The notes beneath the pieces are model-generated. The model was given only the letters and a program-made list of their open reading frames with translations. It ran no database searches and was not told the DNA's origin. Below are positions 9,043-17,060 of a stretch of DNA of 64,000 nt, piece after piece. The position numbers and the translations under genes are program-made. The DNA is taken from positions 1-64,000 of the forward strand of contig DATHDG010000022.1 of assembly GCA_035319125.1 (NCBI GenBank), read 5' to 3'. This DNA is from Fen-1308 sp035319125. Lineage in GTDB: Bacteria; Nitrospirota; Thermodesulfovibrionia; Thermodesulfovibrionales; Dissulfurispiraceae. Each line of letters begins with the position of its first letter. Within the stretch, counting starts at the first letter, position 1.

Positions 9043-10052
9043 AGGCAGAAGATATATTCAAGAAATATTCAGCTGAATTAAAGTCTGTTGAACGGGAATT
9101 GCTCGCTATTTTTGACAGTGCTGCGGCCATAGTCCCGTTGGTCGGGCAGCATATTGTAAATAGCGGCGGCAAGAGGATAAGGCCGTTATTTTTGCTCATG
9201 AGCGCCGACATGTGCGGCTTTCATGGCAAAGAACGTGCGAAGCTCGGGGCAATAATAGAAGCTATACACACAGCCTCTCTGCTTCATGACGATGTTATCG
9301 ACGGCGCTGAGACCAGGCGAGGCAAGGCTGCAGCCAATACCATGTGGGGAAATCAGATTGTGGTACTTGTCGGCGATTTCCTCTATTCTAACGCTCTTAG
9401 GCTTGCGGTGGAGCGAAAGAGCCAGAAGATCATGGAGGCTCTCTCAGAGGCCACTACCAGGATGACTGAAGGAGAACTTCTTCAGTTGTACAAGACCGGC
9501 GACCCTGAAATCACAGTCGAAGAATATTACAAGATCATCTCAGCGAAGACGGGCATTCTCATCTCTGCCGCCTGCAGGATCGGCGCTGTCTTATCAGATC
9601 AACCCGACATCAGAGAAAAGGCGTTGTCTGAATTCGGTCTTAAGGTAGGCATAGCTTTTCAGCTTGCAGATGATATTCTCGATTATGTGGCGAAGCAAAA
9701 AGACCTTGGGAAAAAACTGGGCAAAGATCTTGATGAGGGTAAAATTACAATGCCGCTGATCCATCTGCTTAAGTCCGCGACTGCTCAGGAGCGGGAAGAA
9801 GTAATCGATATTATCAAGGAGACAGCAGGGGCTGGAGATAATGGAAAAGGAGATGTGACTCCGGAACGAAGGAAAATGAACCTCGATAGAATTACCGCGC
9901 TCTTTACAAAATATAATGCCATCGAAGAGTCGTTTAACGTGGCAAGAAAGTTGGTCAAAGAGGCTGAGGCCCTGCTGGATATATTTCCTGAATCAGAGAG
10001 CAAAACCGCTATTTTGACGATGGCTGACTACACGCTGCAAAGGAAAAAATAG
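9039..10052 (+). CDS. Long-chain polyprenyl diphosphate synthase
   Basis: Trans-type prenyltransferase (337 residues) that extends isopentenyl chains for quinone side chains. The first Asp-rich motif is DDVID in LLHDDVIDGAETRRGK and the second is LADDILDY; GGKRIRP near the N terminus binds IPP. Small residues ahead of the first Asp motif suggest a long product, such as octaprenyl or heptaprenyl. The start overlaps the mtnA stop by 4 bases (ATGA) and the stop abuts the next gene directly, so the three form one operon. Confidence 0.93.
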   Translation: MKAEDIFKKYSAELKSVERELLAIFDSAAAIVPLVGQHIVNSGGKRIRPLFLLMSADMCGFHGKERAKLGAIIEAIHTASLLHDDVIDGAETRRGKAAANTMWGNQIVVLVGDFLYSNALRLAVERKSQKIMEALSEATTRMTEGELLQLYKTGDPEITVEEYYKIISAKTGILISAACRIGAVLSDQPDIREKALSEFGLKVGIAFQLADDILDYVAKQKDLGKKLGKDLDEGKITMPLIHLLKSATAQEREEVIDIIKETAGAGDNGKGDVTPERRKMNLDRITALFTKYNAIEESFNVARKLVKEAEALLDIFPESESKTAILTMADYTLQRKK

Positions 10053-10559
10053 ATGCACCAGTACGCCGAACTGGCCAGGCACGCGGTTGAAGAATACATC
10101 AGAACCGGCAAGGTGTTGTCGGCGCCCGAGGAACTCCCGAAAGACATGCTGAGACAGGCAGGAGTCTTTGTCTGTCTTAAGGTTCATGGCAGGCTACGCG
10201 GCTGCATCGGTACATTCCATCCTTCTTGCAAGAACCTTTATCAGGAAATAGTACGCAATGCCGTATCTGCATCAACTGAGGACCCGCGTTTTTCTTTGGT
10301 TAGATTCGATGAACTCAATGACATTGCATACACAGTGGATGTTCTCTCGGAGCCTGAAAAGACAACAGTAGACGAGCTCGATCCGAAGAAGTACGGCATC
10401 ATAGTTGTGAAGGGAAACAGAAGGGGGCTTTTGCTTCCAGATCTTGAAGGTGTCGATACAGTAGAAGAACAGCTTCGCATTACAAAGATGAAGGCCGGGA
10501 TCCCGGTTGATGCAGAGGACGTCGAGGTTTACAGATTTACGGTAGACAGGTATTCATAG
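10053..10559 (+). CDS. amrA: AMMECR1-domain protein (AmmeMemoRadiSam system protein A)
   Basis: A 168-residue single-domain protein with the AMMECR1 signature LRGCIGT and the downstream DPRFSLVRFDEL and VDVLSEPE segments. This family is usually found with a Memo-like protein and a radical SAM enzyme; those partners are not beside it here, and the biochemical role is unknown. It starts immediately after the polyprenyl synthase stop with no intergenic base. Confidence 0.9.
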   Translation: MHQYAELARHAVEEYIRTGKVLSAPEELPKDMLRQAGVFVCLKVHGRLRGCIGTFHPSCKNLYQEIVRNAVSASTEDPRFSLVRFDELNDIAYTVDVLSEPEKTTVDELDPKKYGIIVVKGNRRGLLLPDLEGVDTVEEQLRITKMKAGIPVDAEDVEVYRFTVDRYS

Positions 10560-10624
10560 GGATTTTCTTTTCTCCAAAAATTTCCTGTCGAGTTCCCTAG
10601 CTTTCATATATCTCAACCGCCTCT

Positions 10625-10882
10625 TTACCGATAAATGTCTTTACGATGAGCAACCTTCACTATCCAAACAGTCAGCTCCTTGTCCTGAATAGAGTAGACG
10701 ATTCGATAATGACCTTGACGGACCCGATATCTTTCCTGGCCGGTAAGTTTTTCGCTGCCGGATGGACGTGGGTTGTCGCCGAGGCTTTTAATCCTCTGAA
10801 GAATCTTTTTTAAATCACTTTTATGGATTGTGGCCAAATCCTTTTCAACGGATGCTCGAAAATATATTCTATATTCGGCCAT
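10625..10882 (-). CDS. RelE/ParE-family toxin
   Basis: An 85-residue basic protein matching RelE-type mRNA interferases: KDLATIHKSDLKKILQRI, then KLTGQERYRVRQGHYRIVYSI and a C-terminal VAHRKDIYR. The conserved core Arg and Tyr residues are present. It overlaps the antitoxin gene upstream by 14 bases, the usual translational coupling. It is predicted to cleave mRNA on the ribosome when free of antitoxin, though the ParE-like alternative (gyrase) cannot be excluded from sequence alone. Confidence 0.92.
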   Translation of the reverse strand: MAEYRIYFRASVEKDLATIHKSDLKKILQRIKSLGDNPRPSGSEKLTGQERYRVRQGHYRIVYSIQDKELTVWIVKVAHRKDIYR

Positions 10883-11102
10883 CTTTCTTTAGCTTCTTGA
10901 GCATCTCATCGTAACTGATTAAAGTGTCTTTTGCTCTGTCTTCAAATGCCGCGATATCTTCTGCATCTTCGGCAATGGACTCTCTGACGGCAATATTAAC
11001 CAGTTCCGATACCGACGTGGATGTTTCAATTGCTTTCAATCGCAGCGCCTTATGCAGGTCAGGATCCAAATAGACAGTTGCTCTTTTTGTCGCTGTTGGC
11101 AT
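10869..11102 (-). CDS. Ribbon-helix-helix antitoxin of the RelE-type pair
   Basis: 77 residues. The N-terminal RATVYLDPDLHKALRLKAIETSTSVSELV region is a ribbon-helix-helix DNA-binding domain, and the acidic C-terminal tail should wrap the toxin. A GGAGGTGAC site precedes the ATG. A palindromic operator lies 30-47 bases upstream, consistent with autorepression by the toxin-antitoxin complex. Confidence 0.92.
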   Translation of the reverse strand: MPTATKRATVYLDPDLHKALRLKAIETSTSVSELVNIAVRESIAEDAEDIAAFEDRAKDTLISYDEMLKKLKKDGRI

Positions 11103-11131
11103 GGCGTCACCTCCAAAGTGGTTAATTCACT

Positions 11132-11149
11132 ATAACGCTATAGCGTCAT
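11132..11149. promoter_or_regulatory. Palindromic operator of the RelE-type TA operon
   Basis: A perfect 12-bp palindrome ACGCTATAGCGT at 11135-11146, extendable to 18 bp with one mismatch, sits directly upstream of the antitoxin gene. RHH antitoxins bind such short dyads. The role is inferred from position and symmetry. Confidence 0.65.
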
Positions 11150-11236
11150 AACGTCAAGAGGTTATGTCTATTTGAAGCGAATGTTTAAAGCTCAGCGGCG
11201 CCTGGTTGGGCCAGTTGAGTGGGACATTTGTTCTGG

Positions 11237-11551
11237 CTAACAGCCCTCACGCTTCCCGGCAACCATCTCATAGTCAGTAAATACGACATCCCCGCCTTCC
11301 AATTCTGGGGAATAAACGGCCTCGAAACGCTTGACGGCCTCGGATTCGCCGTGCTTCTTCTGTGCGGCGGCGTCTTCGAAGATAAATAGATGGTTGAATT
11401 TTGTCGGGTTGTCCTTTTCTTGCCAGGCCAAGTACATTTTGGTACCCGGTTCATTGGCTTGAACATAACGGACAAATTCTTCGATGGCTTTCTTCACCTT
11501 TAGAACCGCAGACTTTTTTACTTGGTAAGCGCCAGTTTGGCATATTGCCAT
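11237..11551 (-). CDS. Antibiotic-biosynthesis-monooxygenase (ABM) domain protein
   Basis: A 104-residue ferredoxin-like fold protein. The run from VKKAIEEFVRYVQANEPGT to MYLAWQEKDNPTKFNHLFIFED and the FEAVYSPELEG ending fit the ABM/YgiN family, which includes quinol monooxygenases and small haem-degrading or detoxifying enzymes. Substrate cannot be told. A TAGGAGG ribosome site precedes the ATG. No operon partner is evident. Confidence 0.8.
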   Translation of the reverse strand: MAICQTGAYQVKKSAVLKVKKAIEEFVRYVQANEPGTKMYLAWQEKDNPTKFNHLFIFEDAAAQKKHGESEAVKRFEAVYSPELEGGDVVFTDYEMVAGKREGC

Positions 11552-11660
11552 TGAGTCCTCCTAGTACCAACATTAGCGATAACCGGCACGCGCCGCAGAA
11601 TATCTGACTTCATAAAACCAAGGCGTGGAGCGTGTCAGGTTGATTGCCCCGTTATGCAAA

Positions 11661-12281
11661 TTATCTAAATAAGAATGGGAATTCTTTGGTGCACACATTC
11701 AATATCTCACTTCTAATCCTTTCGTCGCCTGCATTGTGGCGTGCAATACAAAGATAATAGTTTAAGCCCTTGTATTTTCCGTAAATGAGCCACTCCCCGG
11801 TAATAGCGTCTTTTTGTTTGCCGGCACAGGAAGCTTTGTATTTGTAAGCGCCAAAGGTAACAAAGTAGGCAATTTTGTCTAAGGTCTTTTCCTCAACGAA
11901 GTCGGCTTGGTTTCCTGCCATAGCGTCTCCAAGAAAGGAATCGACCGCTTTCTTGCCTCTCTCACTCCGAAGGTAATTAGCTAGATTTCTTGGCAGAAAG
12001 CGGTCACTATAGAAATGTTTTTTCCAGAGTCCCTTCAAAAGATGGCCCTTAAAGGGTTTTTCCTTTTTTGTCCTTGTTCCTCTGGTAATTCCTTCCAGAT
12101 GCTTCATTTCATCTGTGATATAAAAAATATTGTGAATACGTAGCCTGTTACAGATGTAGAGTTGAGACAGTAACAGATCGCTGACTCTTTCTCTCGGCAG
12201 TCGGTAGAATGCAACCTGATTTTCAAAAAATTGATTCAGATTGTCTCCGTTCAAGTCAAAATCGTAGATCAAATCTGTCAT
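11661..12281 (-). CDS. Hypothetical protein, 206 residues
   Basis: Not recognised. A soluble, basic protein without signal peptide or membrane segments. The N-terminal half is rich in Leu and aromatic residues (NQFFENQVAFYRLPRER) and is followed by a Lys/Arg-rich stretch (GTRTKKEKPFKGHLLKGLWKKHF). The C-terminal part (LIYGKYKGLNYYLCIARHNAGDE) looks like a folded alpha/beta segment. The local AT-rich composition and orphan setting beside a TA pair suggest accessory DNA. It could be a toxin-like or phage-derived enzyme, but nothing proves this. Confidence 0.6.
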   Translation of the reverse strand: MTDLIYDFDLNGDNLNQFFENQVAFYRLPRERVSDLLLSQLYICNRLRIHNIFYITDEMKHLEGITRGTRTKKEKPFKGHLLKGLWKKHFYSDRFLPRNLANYLRSERGKKAVDSFLGDAMAGNQADFVEEKTLDKIAYFVTFGAYKYKASCAGKQKDAITGEWLIYGKYKGLNYYLCIARHNAGDERIRSEILNVCTKEFPFLFR

Positions 12282-12433
12282 CGTCTTTTCATTCCATAAT
12301 GCCGAAGCTTACTGGGAGGCCGTGCACTTGAGCTTAAAGTGTGAATACTGAAAACGTGTCTGAATCTGAAATCGCGCGTAACTTTCACGCCGATCCCGTT
12401 CGCATCTCATACTTACAGTGCTGAGAACAACTT

Positions 12434-12910
12434 CTACTTCTGTCTTTTGAAATGCCCGCTTTTGCCCCCGCTCTTTTCCAGAAGCATCGTTTCGGAGATG
12501 ACCATTTCCTTATCAACTGCCTTGCACATATCATAAATTGTAAGAGCTGCGACAGATACAGCTGTTAGGGCTTCCATTTCTACTCCGGTTTGCCCAGAGA
12601 CCTTGACGGTTGAAGTAATATCGATTTTATTGTTCTTGCTGTCGACCGTAAAATCTATCTTTACGGAGCATATATTCAGCGGGTGGCACATCGGGATCAG
12701 CTCCGGCGTCTTCTTTGCAGCCATGATTCCTGCGACCCTTGCTACTCCAAGCACATCACCCTTTTCAACCTTGCCCTGCATGATGAGTTTCACGGTGGCA
12801 GCCTTCATGTGTATAGACCCGGAGGCGACCGCTACTCTGGTCGTAACTGCTTTGTCGGTTACATCAACCATGCGCGCCTTTCCTACTTCATCGAAATGGG
12901 TGAGTTTCAT
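12434..12910 (-). CDS. moaC: Cyclic pyranopterin monophosphate synthase
   Basis: Second step of molybdenum cofactor synthesis, making cPMP from the MoaA product. 158 residues, normal length. Family marks are GDVLGVARVAGIMAAKKTPELIPMCHPL (the Lys and His active-site region) and the acidic GVEMEALTAVSVAALTIYDMCKA block. I placed the start at 12910 and not at the in-frame ATG five codons earlier because AGGAGG lies just ahead of it. It sits upstream of, and divergent from, the Mo/W-pterin formate dehydrogenase gene, which needs this cofactor. Confidence 0.96.
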   Translation of the reverse strand: MKLTHFDEVGKARMVDVTDKAVTTRVAVASGSIHMKAATVKLIMQGKVEKGDVLGVARVAGIMAAKKTPELIPMCHPLNICSVKIDFTVDSKNNKIDITSTVKVSGQTGVEMEALTAVSVAALTIYDMCKAVDKEMVISETMLLEKSGGKSGHFKRQK

Positions 12911-13325
12911 AGAGCCTCCTGCCACTGAACTTACGATTCATTTTAACGGAATGGAAGGGCAAAAACAAAGGCATGGCAACAAGGAAGCAAGTTAGTATTT
13001 TCTCGCGTTATCATGAAATCAGCAGGTCATATGGAACGTGGCCACTTCTCTTGGAATCCAGTATATTGAATATGCCTAACATTGCGGCAATATGCAATAT
13101 GATTCTATCGTTTGTGTAACTTGCCAATTATGTCGTCTATAAAATATAATAGCCAAAATACAATCCATGTGACCAAGACGCCGATAGTTATGACCATATG
13201 GAACGGCACCCCTCAATAAAAGAGAATAGCACTTAATATCACTTTAAGATATAAGGGATAACCGGTGTGCTGGTGATTAGATCTTTATTAACCCGTTCTC
13301 GATTTGCATCTTCTGGAGGCCGTCA
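12911..13325. other. Intergenic region between moaC and fdhA
   Basis: 415 bases without a gene. It must hold divergent promoters. A weak sigma-54-like element (GG at 12975-12976, GC at 12987-12988, 10 bases between) reads toward fdhA, but it is 340 bases from the start and its -12 box is poor. A CTGGAGG ribosome site for fdhA lies at 13312-13318. No RNA motif was recognised. Confidence 0.4.
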
Positions 13326-16058
13326 ATGGGTACATTGATGTTGAACGGAAACAAGGTTGTTTTCGAGCAGGGAAAGACCATTCTGGAAGTAGCGCAGTCC
13401 CGCGGAATCAATATTCCTACTTTATGCTATCTTCAGGCTGCTGATCATAAAGGAATTTGCCGGATCTGTATTGTCGAGGTCAAAGGCGCCGATGAGCTAT
13501 TGCCTGCATGTGCAACTCCAGCAACAGACGGCATGGTTATACAGACCCATTCCGAGCGGGTCGTGCAGCAGCGAAAGACTCAACTTGAACTTCTGCTGGC
13601 TGATGGTGACCACAATTGTATTTTGTGCGAAGCCAATGGCAATTGCAGATTGCAGGATTTGGTCTATGAACACGGCATAAAAGAGATACCGAAGAGGGCG
13701 GATTATGAACGGCGCCCCATCGACGATGCTACTCCGATGATTGTCCGGGATTTAAATAAGTGTGTACGATGTGGCCGATGCCTTGCTGCCTGTAACACTA
13801 TCCAGTGCAATTATGCTATTCCATATCCTTATGGGAAAAAGGAGGACAAACCGTATCCTCCCGGCTGGTTTCCCCTGGTTGACTACAACGCTTGCGTGCA
13901 CTGCGGTGAATGTGTTCAGGCTTGTCCAGTTGGCGCCATAATAGAGAAGAAGGCGATCGGCAAAGCAAGATCATGGGAGACTGAGAAGGTCCGTACTACT
14001 TGTCCGTATTGTGGAGTAGGCTGCCAGCTGTGGCTGCACGTAAAAGACGGCCGCATTATCAAGGTAACAGGCGTCGAGGATGGTTCTCCAAATAAAGGGC
14101 GGTTATGCGTAAAGGGGCGTTTCGGTTACGATTTCATCTATTCCGATGACCGAATCAAGACCCCCCTTATCAGGGAAAACGGAAAATTGCGGGAGGCTTC
14201 ATGGGATGAAGCTCTGAATCTGATAGCCGATAAATTTAAAGAAATCATTGCCAAGCACGGCCCCGATGCCGTCGGCGGAGTAAGCTGTGCCCGAAGCATA
14301 AATGAAGATTCTTACCAGATGCAAAAGTTTTTCCGTCAGGTACTCGGCACCAACAATATCGACCACTGCGCCCGAACCTGACACGCTCCAACGGTCGCCG
14401 GGCTGGCGATCTCGTTCGGTTCCGGAGCTATGACGAATCCGTTTGCCGATTTTGCAAATGAAAGGCTTGTACTTGCTATCGGCACCAATATGACTGAAGC
14501 CCATCCAGTGGCTTCGACCTTCGTAAAAAATGCAGTGGCCAATGGCGCTAAACTTTATGTGGTAGATCCTCGCAAAACACCGCTTGCAAGACTTGCCAAA
14601 AAGCATTTCCCCATAAAAGTCGGAAGTGATATCGCGTTCCTTAACGGTCTTATGAATGTTCTTATAACCGAGGATATCTACGACAAGGAATATGTGCAAA
14701 GATGTTGCAAAGGCTTTGATGAACTGAAGGCCAAAGTGCTTGAATATACTCCGGAGCGTGCCGCCGAGATTTCCGGCATACCTGCTGAAGATATCAGACA
14801 ATTGGCACGCGATCTCGCAGCCGTCAAGCCTGGAGCGTTAATGTATACTCTTGGCATTACGGAACATACGTGCGGGGTCAACAATGTTCTCTCCACTGCC
14901 AATCTGCAAATGCTTTTGGGCAACGTCGGGTTTACAGGCGGTGGCGTTAATCCGCTTCGCGGACAAAACAATGTTCAGGGTGCCTGCGATATGGGAGCGC
15001 TACCAAATGTTTATCCGGGCTATCAGAAGGTGGACCTGGAAGCATCGCAGGAGTATTTCAAGAAAGCATGGGGTATGGAGAAGGTTTCCCCCAAAGTGGG
15101 AAGCATGATGCCGAACATGCTGGATGGACTGGTCACAGGAGCGATCAAGGCCTTTTACATTTTTGGCGAAAATTTGGTCAATTCAGAGCCTGACATCAAA
15201 CACATGGAGCACTGTCTGGCCTCAGCAGAGTTTCTGGTCTGTCAGGATATTTTTCTTAATGAAACTACCCCGTTTGCCCATGTCGTACTCCCTGCGGCTG
15301 CATGGTCGGAAAAAGATGGGACCTTCACAAACAGTGAAAGGCGTGTCAATAGAGTCAGGGCCGTAAGCACTCCTCCGGGACTCGCAAAACAGGACTGGCA
15401 GATTTTCAAAGAGCTGGCAGAGCGATGGGGTGTTTTCTGGGAATCGAACAGCGCCCAGGAACTTTGGGACAACGAAATTTCCGTGTTCGCCCCTAATTTG
15501 AGAGGGATAAAGTACGAACGCATTGAGAAAGACGGCCTGCAATGGCCATGTCCTACGTTAGACCATCCGGGGACTCCTACTCTCCACAGGGACGGTAAAT
15601 TTACCAGCGGCATTGGCTGTTTCAAACCGGTAGATTGGACCCCTCCCGCAGAGGTTCCTGATGCGGAATATCCCTTTGTTCTCAGCACAGGTCGCAGGCT
15701 TTACCATTACCATACGCGTACACAGACAGGTCGTGCCAAGGGATTGAACGACCTCATGGGAGAGGAAACCGCAGATATTTCCCCCGCTGATGCCGAGGAA
15801 CTGGGCATTAAAAACGGAGAAATCATTTGTGTCAGATCCAGAAGAGGCAAAGTCAATATCAGGGCAAAAGTAACCGACGAGGTTCCCAGAGGAATGATCT
15901 GGATGACCTTCCATTTCCGGGAAACAAATGCCAACTGGCTGACCAATCCGGTCTTCGATCCGATCAGCAAGACAGCCGAGTATAAAGCGTGTTCAGCGGC
16001 GATTGAAAAGATTCGGAAAGGTTCTAAAGCTCCTCGCAAGAAGGTGTCGGCAGTTTGA
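13326..16058 (+). CDS. fdhA: Formate dehydrogenase alpha subunit, selenocysteine-containing
   Basis: Oxidises formate (or reduces CO2) at a Mo/W-bis-pterin site. One 910-residue CDS with an in-frame TGA at 14379-14381 read as selenocysteine 352: the context HCART-Sec-HAPTVAGL is the catalytic motif of the family, and the reading frame continues in full after it. N-terminal NuoG-like part: 2Fe-2S ligands C34, C45, C48, C62; a cluster region with C98, C101, C107; two 4Fe-4S sets C146/149/152/156 and C190/193/196/200. The pterin domain's own cluster has C226/C229/C233/C261. Molybdopterin-binding and dinucleotide-binding domains fill the rest. It converges with NuoEFG-like genes that should carry the electrons to NAD+. 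Confidence 0.95.
14379..14411 (+). promoter_or_regulatory. UGA selenocysteine codon and bacterial SECIS hairpin of fdhA
   Basis: Eleven bases after the UGA a 7-bp stem forms: GGTCGCC (14393-14399) with GGCGATC (14405-14411, one G-U), closing a 5-base loop GGGCT. Position, stem length and G-rich apical loop match the fdhF-type bacterial SECIS that recruits SelB. The hairpin is part of the coding sequence. Confidence 0.88.
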
Positions 16059-16075
16059 GGCAGTGATAAACCGCA

Positions 16076-16101
16076 GAGGCAAGCCTCATATGGCTTGCCT
16101 C
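16076..16101. terminator. Bidirectional terminator between fdhA and the nuoG-like gene
   Basis: A perfect 10-bp stem GAGGCAAGCC/GGCTTGCCTC with a 6-base loop lies in the 55 bases between two convergent genes. T-rich sequence follows on the plus strand after a short gap, so it is a plausible shared terminator. Confidence 0.65.
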
Positions 16102-16113
16102 CATTTCAGATAT

Positions 16114-17043
16114 TTATTTTTCCTGCTCTTTCAATTTCTTCAGTACGTCATCGAGGCCAAGGGCCTCCACCCAGGACACTTTAACAAATTCATCGCCCTT
16201 CTTGAGCATTGGAGTAATAGGCTTATCGACATAGAGCAATTCCAATCCCAGTCTACCCTTCAGGCAGAGGGGACGGCCATTGCCGGGGGCTTTGGCAGAA
16301 ATGCCTATTGCCTTATCGCCCTTGTAATTGATATTAAACGTGCAACCCGCGTCGCAGAAGGTACAGGTGACAGGCTCTTTCCTGATTTCATATGGCCGGC
16401 CTTTGCCTGCCAGGTTTTTATAGGTAAGAGCGCCCACGGGGCATACCGCGACGCACCGTCCACAGTAGACGCAGTCAGATCCTGCCAGGTCAGTGTCCAT
16501 AGGTGGCGCAACCTTGGTGTTGAAGCCGCGGTAGGCGAAATCGATGACTGCACGGCCCGGCACCTGTTCGCAGGTTCGCACACATCTGCTGCACAGGATG
16601 CACCTGTTCATGTCCCGGATGATGTACGGATTGTTGTCCTCGACAGGATAATCGTGCTTTTCTCCCTTGAATCTTGAGGGGTTCACTCCATATCGGTATG
16701 CGTAATCCTGAAGGCGGCAGTCACCATTCTTCTCGCAGACAATGCAGTCGGACGGATGATTGGCCAAGATTAGCTCCAACATGGTTTTACGGGCCTCCAC
16801 AACATCCGGGGATTCCGTTTCAACAACCATCCCGTTTGCCGCTTCAGCGCTGCATGATGCAACCAGCGCGCGCGCTCCTTTGACTTCCACCACACAAATG
16901 CGGCAGCCGCCATAGTTCGGGATCATCGGGTCATGGCAAAATGTAGGCAAAAAGAAACCGGCTCCCAGTGCTGCATCCAGTATGCTAGTCCCCGCCGGAA
17001 CTTTCACTTCTTTTCCGTTGATAGTCAGAGTTATGTTTGCCAT
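16114..17043 (-). CDS. NuoG-like Fe-S subunit, truncated relative to FdhA
   Basis: A 309-residue electron-transfer subunit. 2Fe-2S ligands C36/47/50/64, a His-Cys set H96/C100/C103/C109, two 4Fe-4S sets C148/151/154/158 and C191/194/197/201, then C227/230/234/260 equivalent to the pterin-domain cluster. It ends (KGRLGLELLYVDKPITP) just where the catalytic pterin domain of FdhA begins, so it is a catalytically empty paralogue of the FdhA N-terminus. It lies 17 bases downstream of the NuoF-like gene with GGGGGAGG ahead of the start. It probably wires FdhA or another enzyme to the NuoF-like diaphorase. Confidence 0.88.
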   Translation of the reverse strand: MANITLTINGKEVKVPAGTSILDAALGAGFFLPTFCHDPMIPNYGGCRICVVEVKGARALVASCSAEAANGMVVETESPDVVEARKTMLELILANHPSDCIVCEKNGDCRLQDYAYRYGVNPSRFKGEKHDYPVEDNNPYIIRDMNRCILCSRCVRTCEQVPGRAVIDFAYRGFNTKVAPPMDTDLAGSDCVYCGRCVAVCPVGALTYKNLAGKGRPYEIRKEPVTCTFCDAGCTFNINYKGDKAIGISAKAPGNGRPLCLKGRLGLELLYVDKPITPMLKKGDEFVKVSWVEALGLDDVLKKLKEQEK

Positions 17044-17060
17044 TTTCGTTTAACCTCCCC

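Noticed and set aside
13326..14381. fdhA as a pseudogene or two separate genes split at TGA
   Set aside because: The stop is at the exact Sec position, the downstream frame continues without shift and a SECIS hairpin follows.
16003..16677. 224-residue plus-strand frame
   Set aside because: Antisense shadow of the nuoG-like gene, which has complete Fe-S ligand sets on the other strand.
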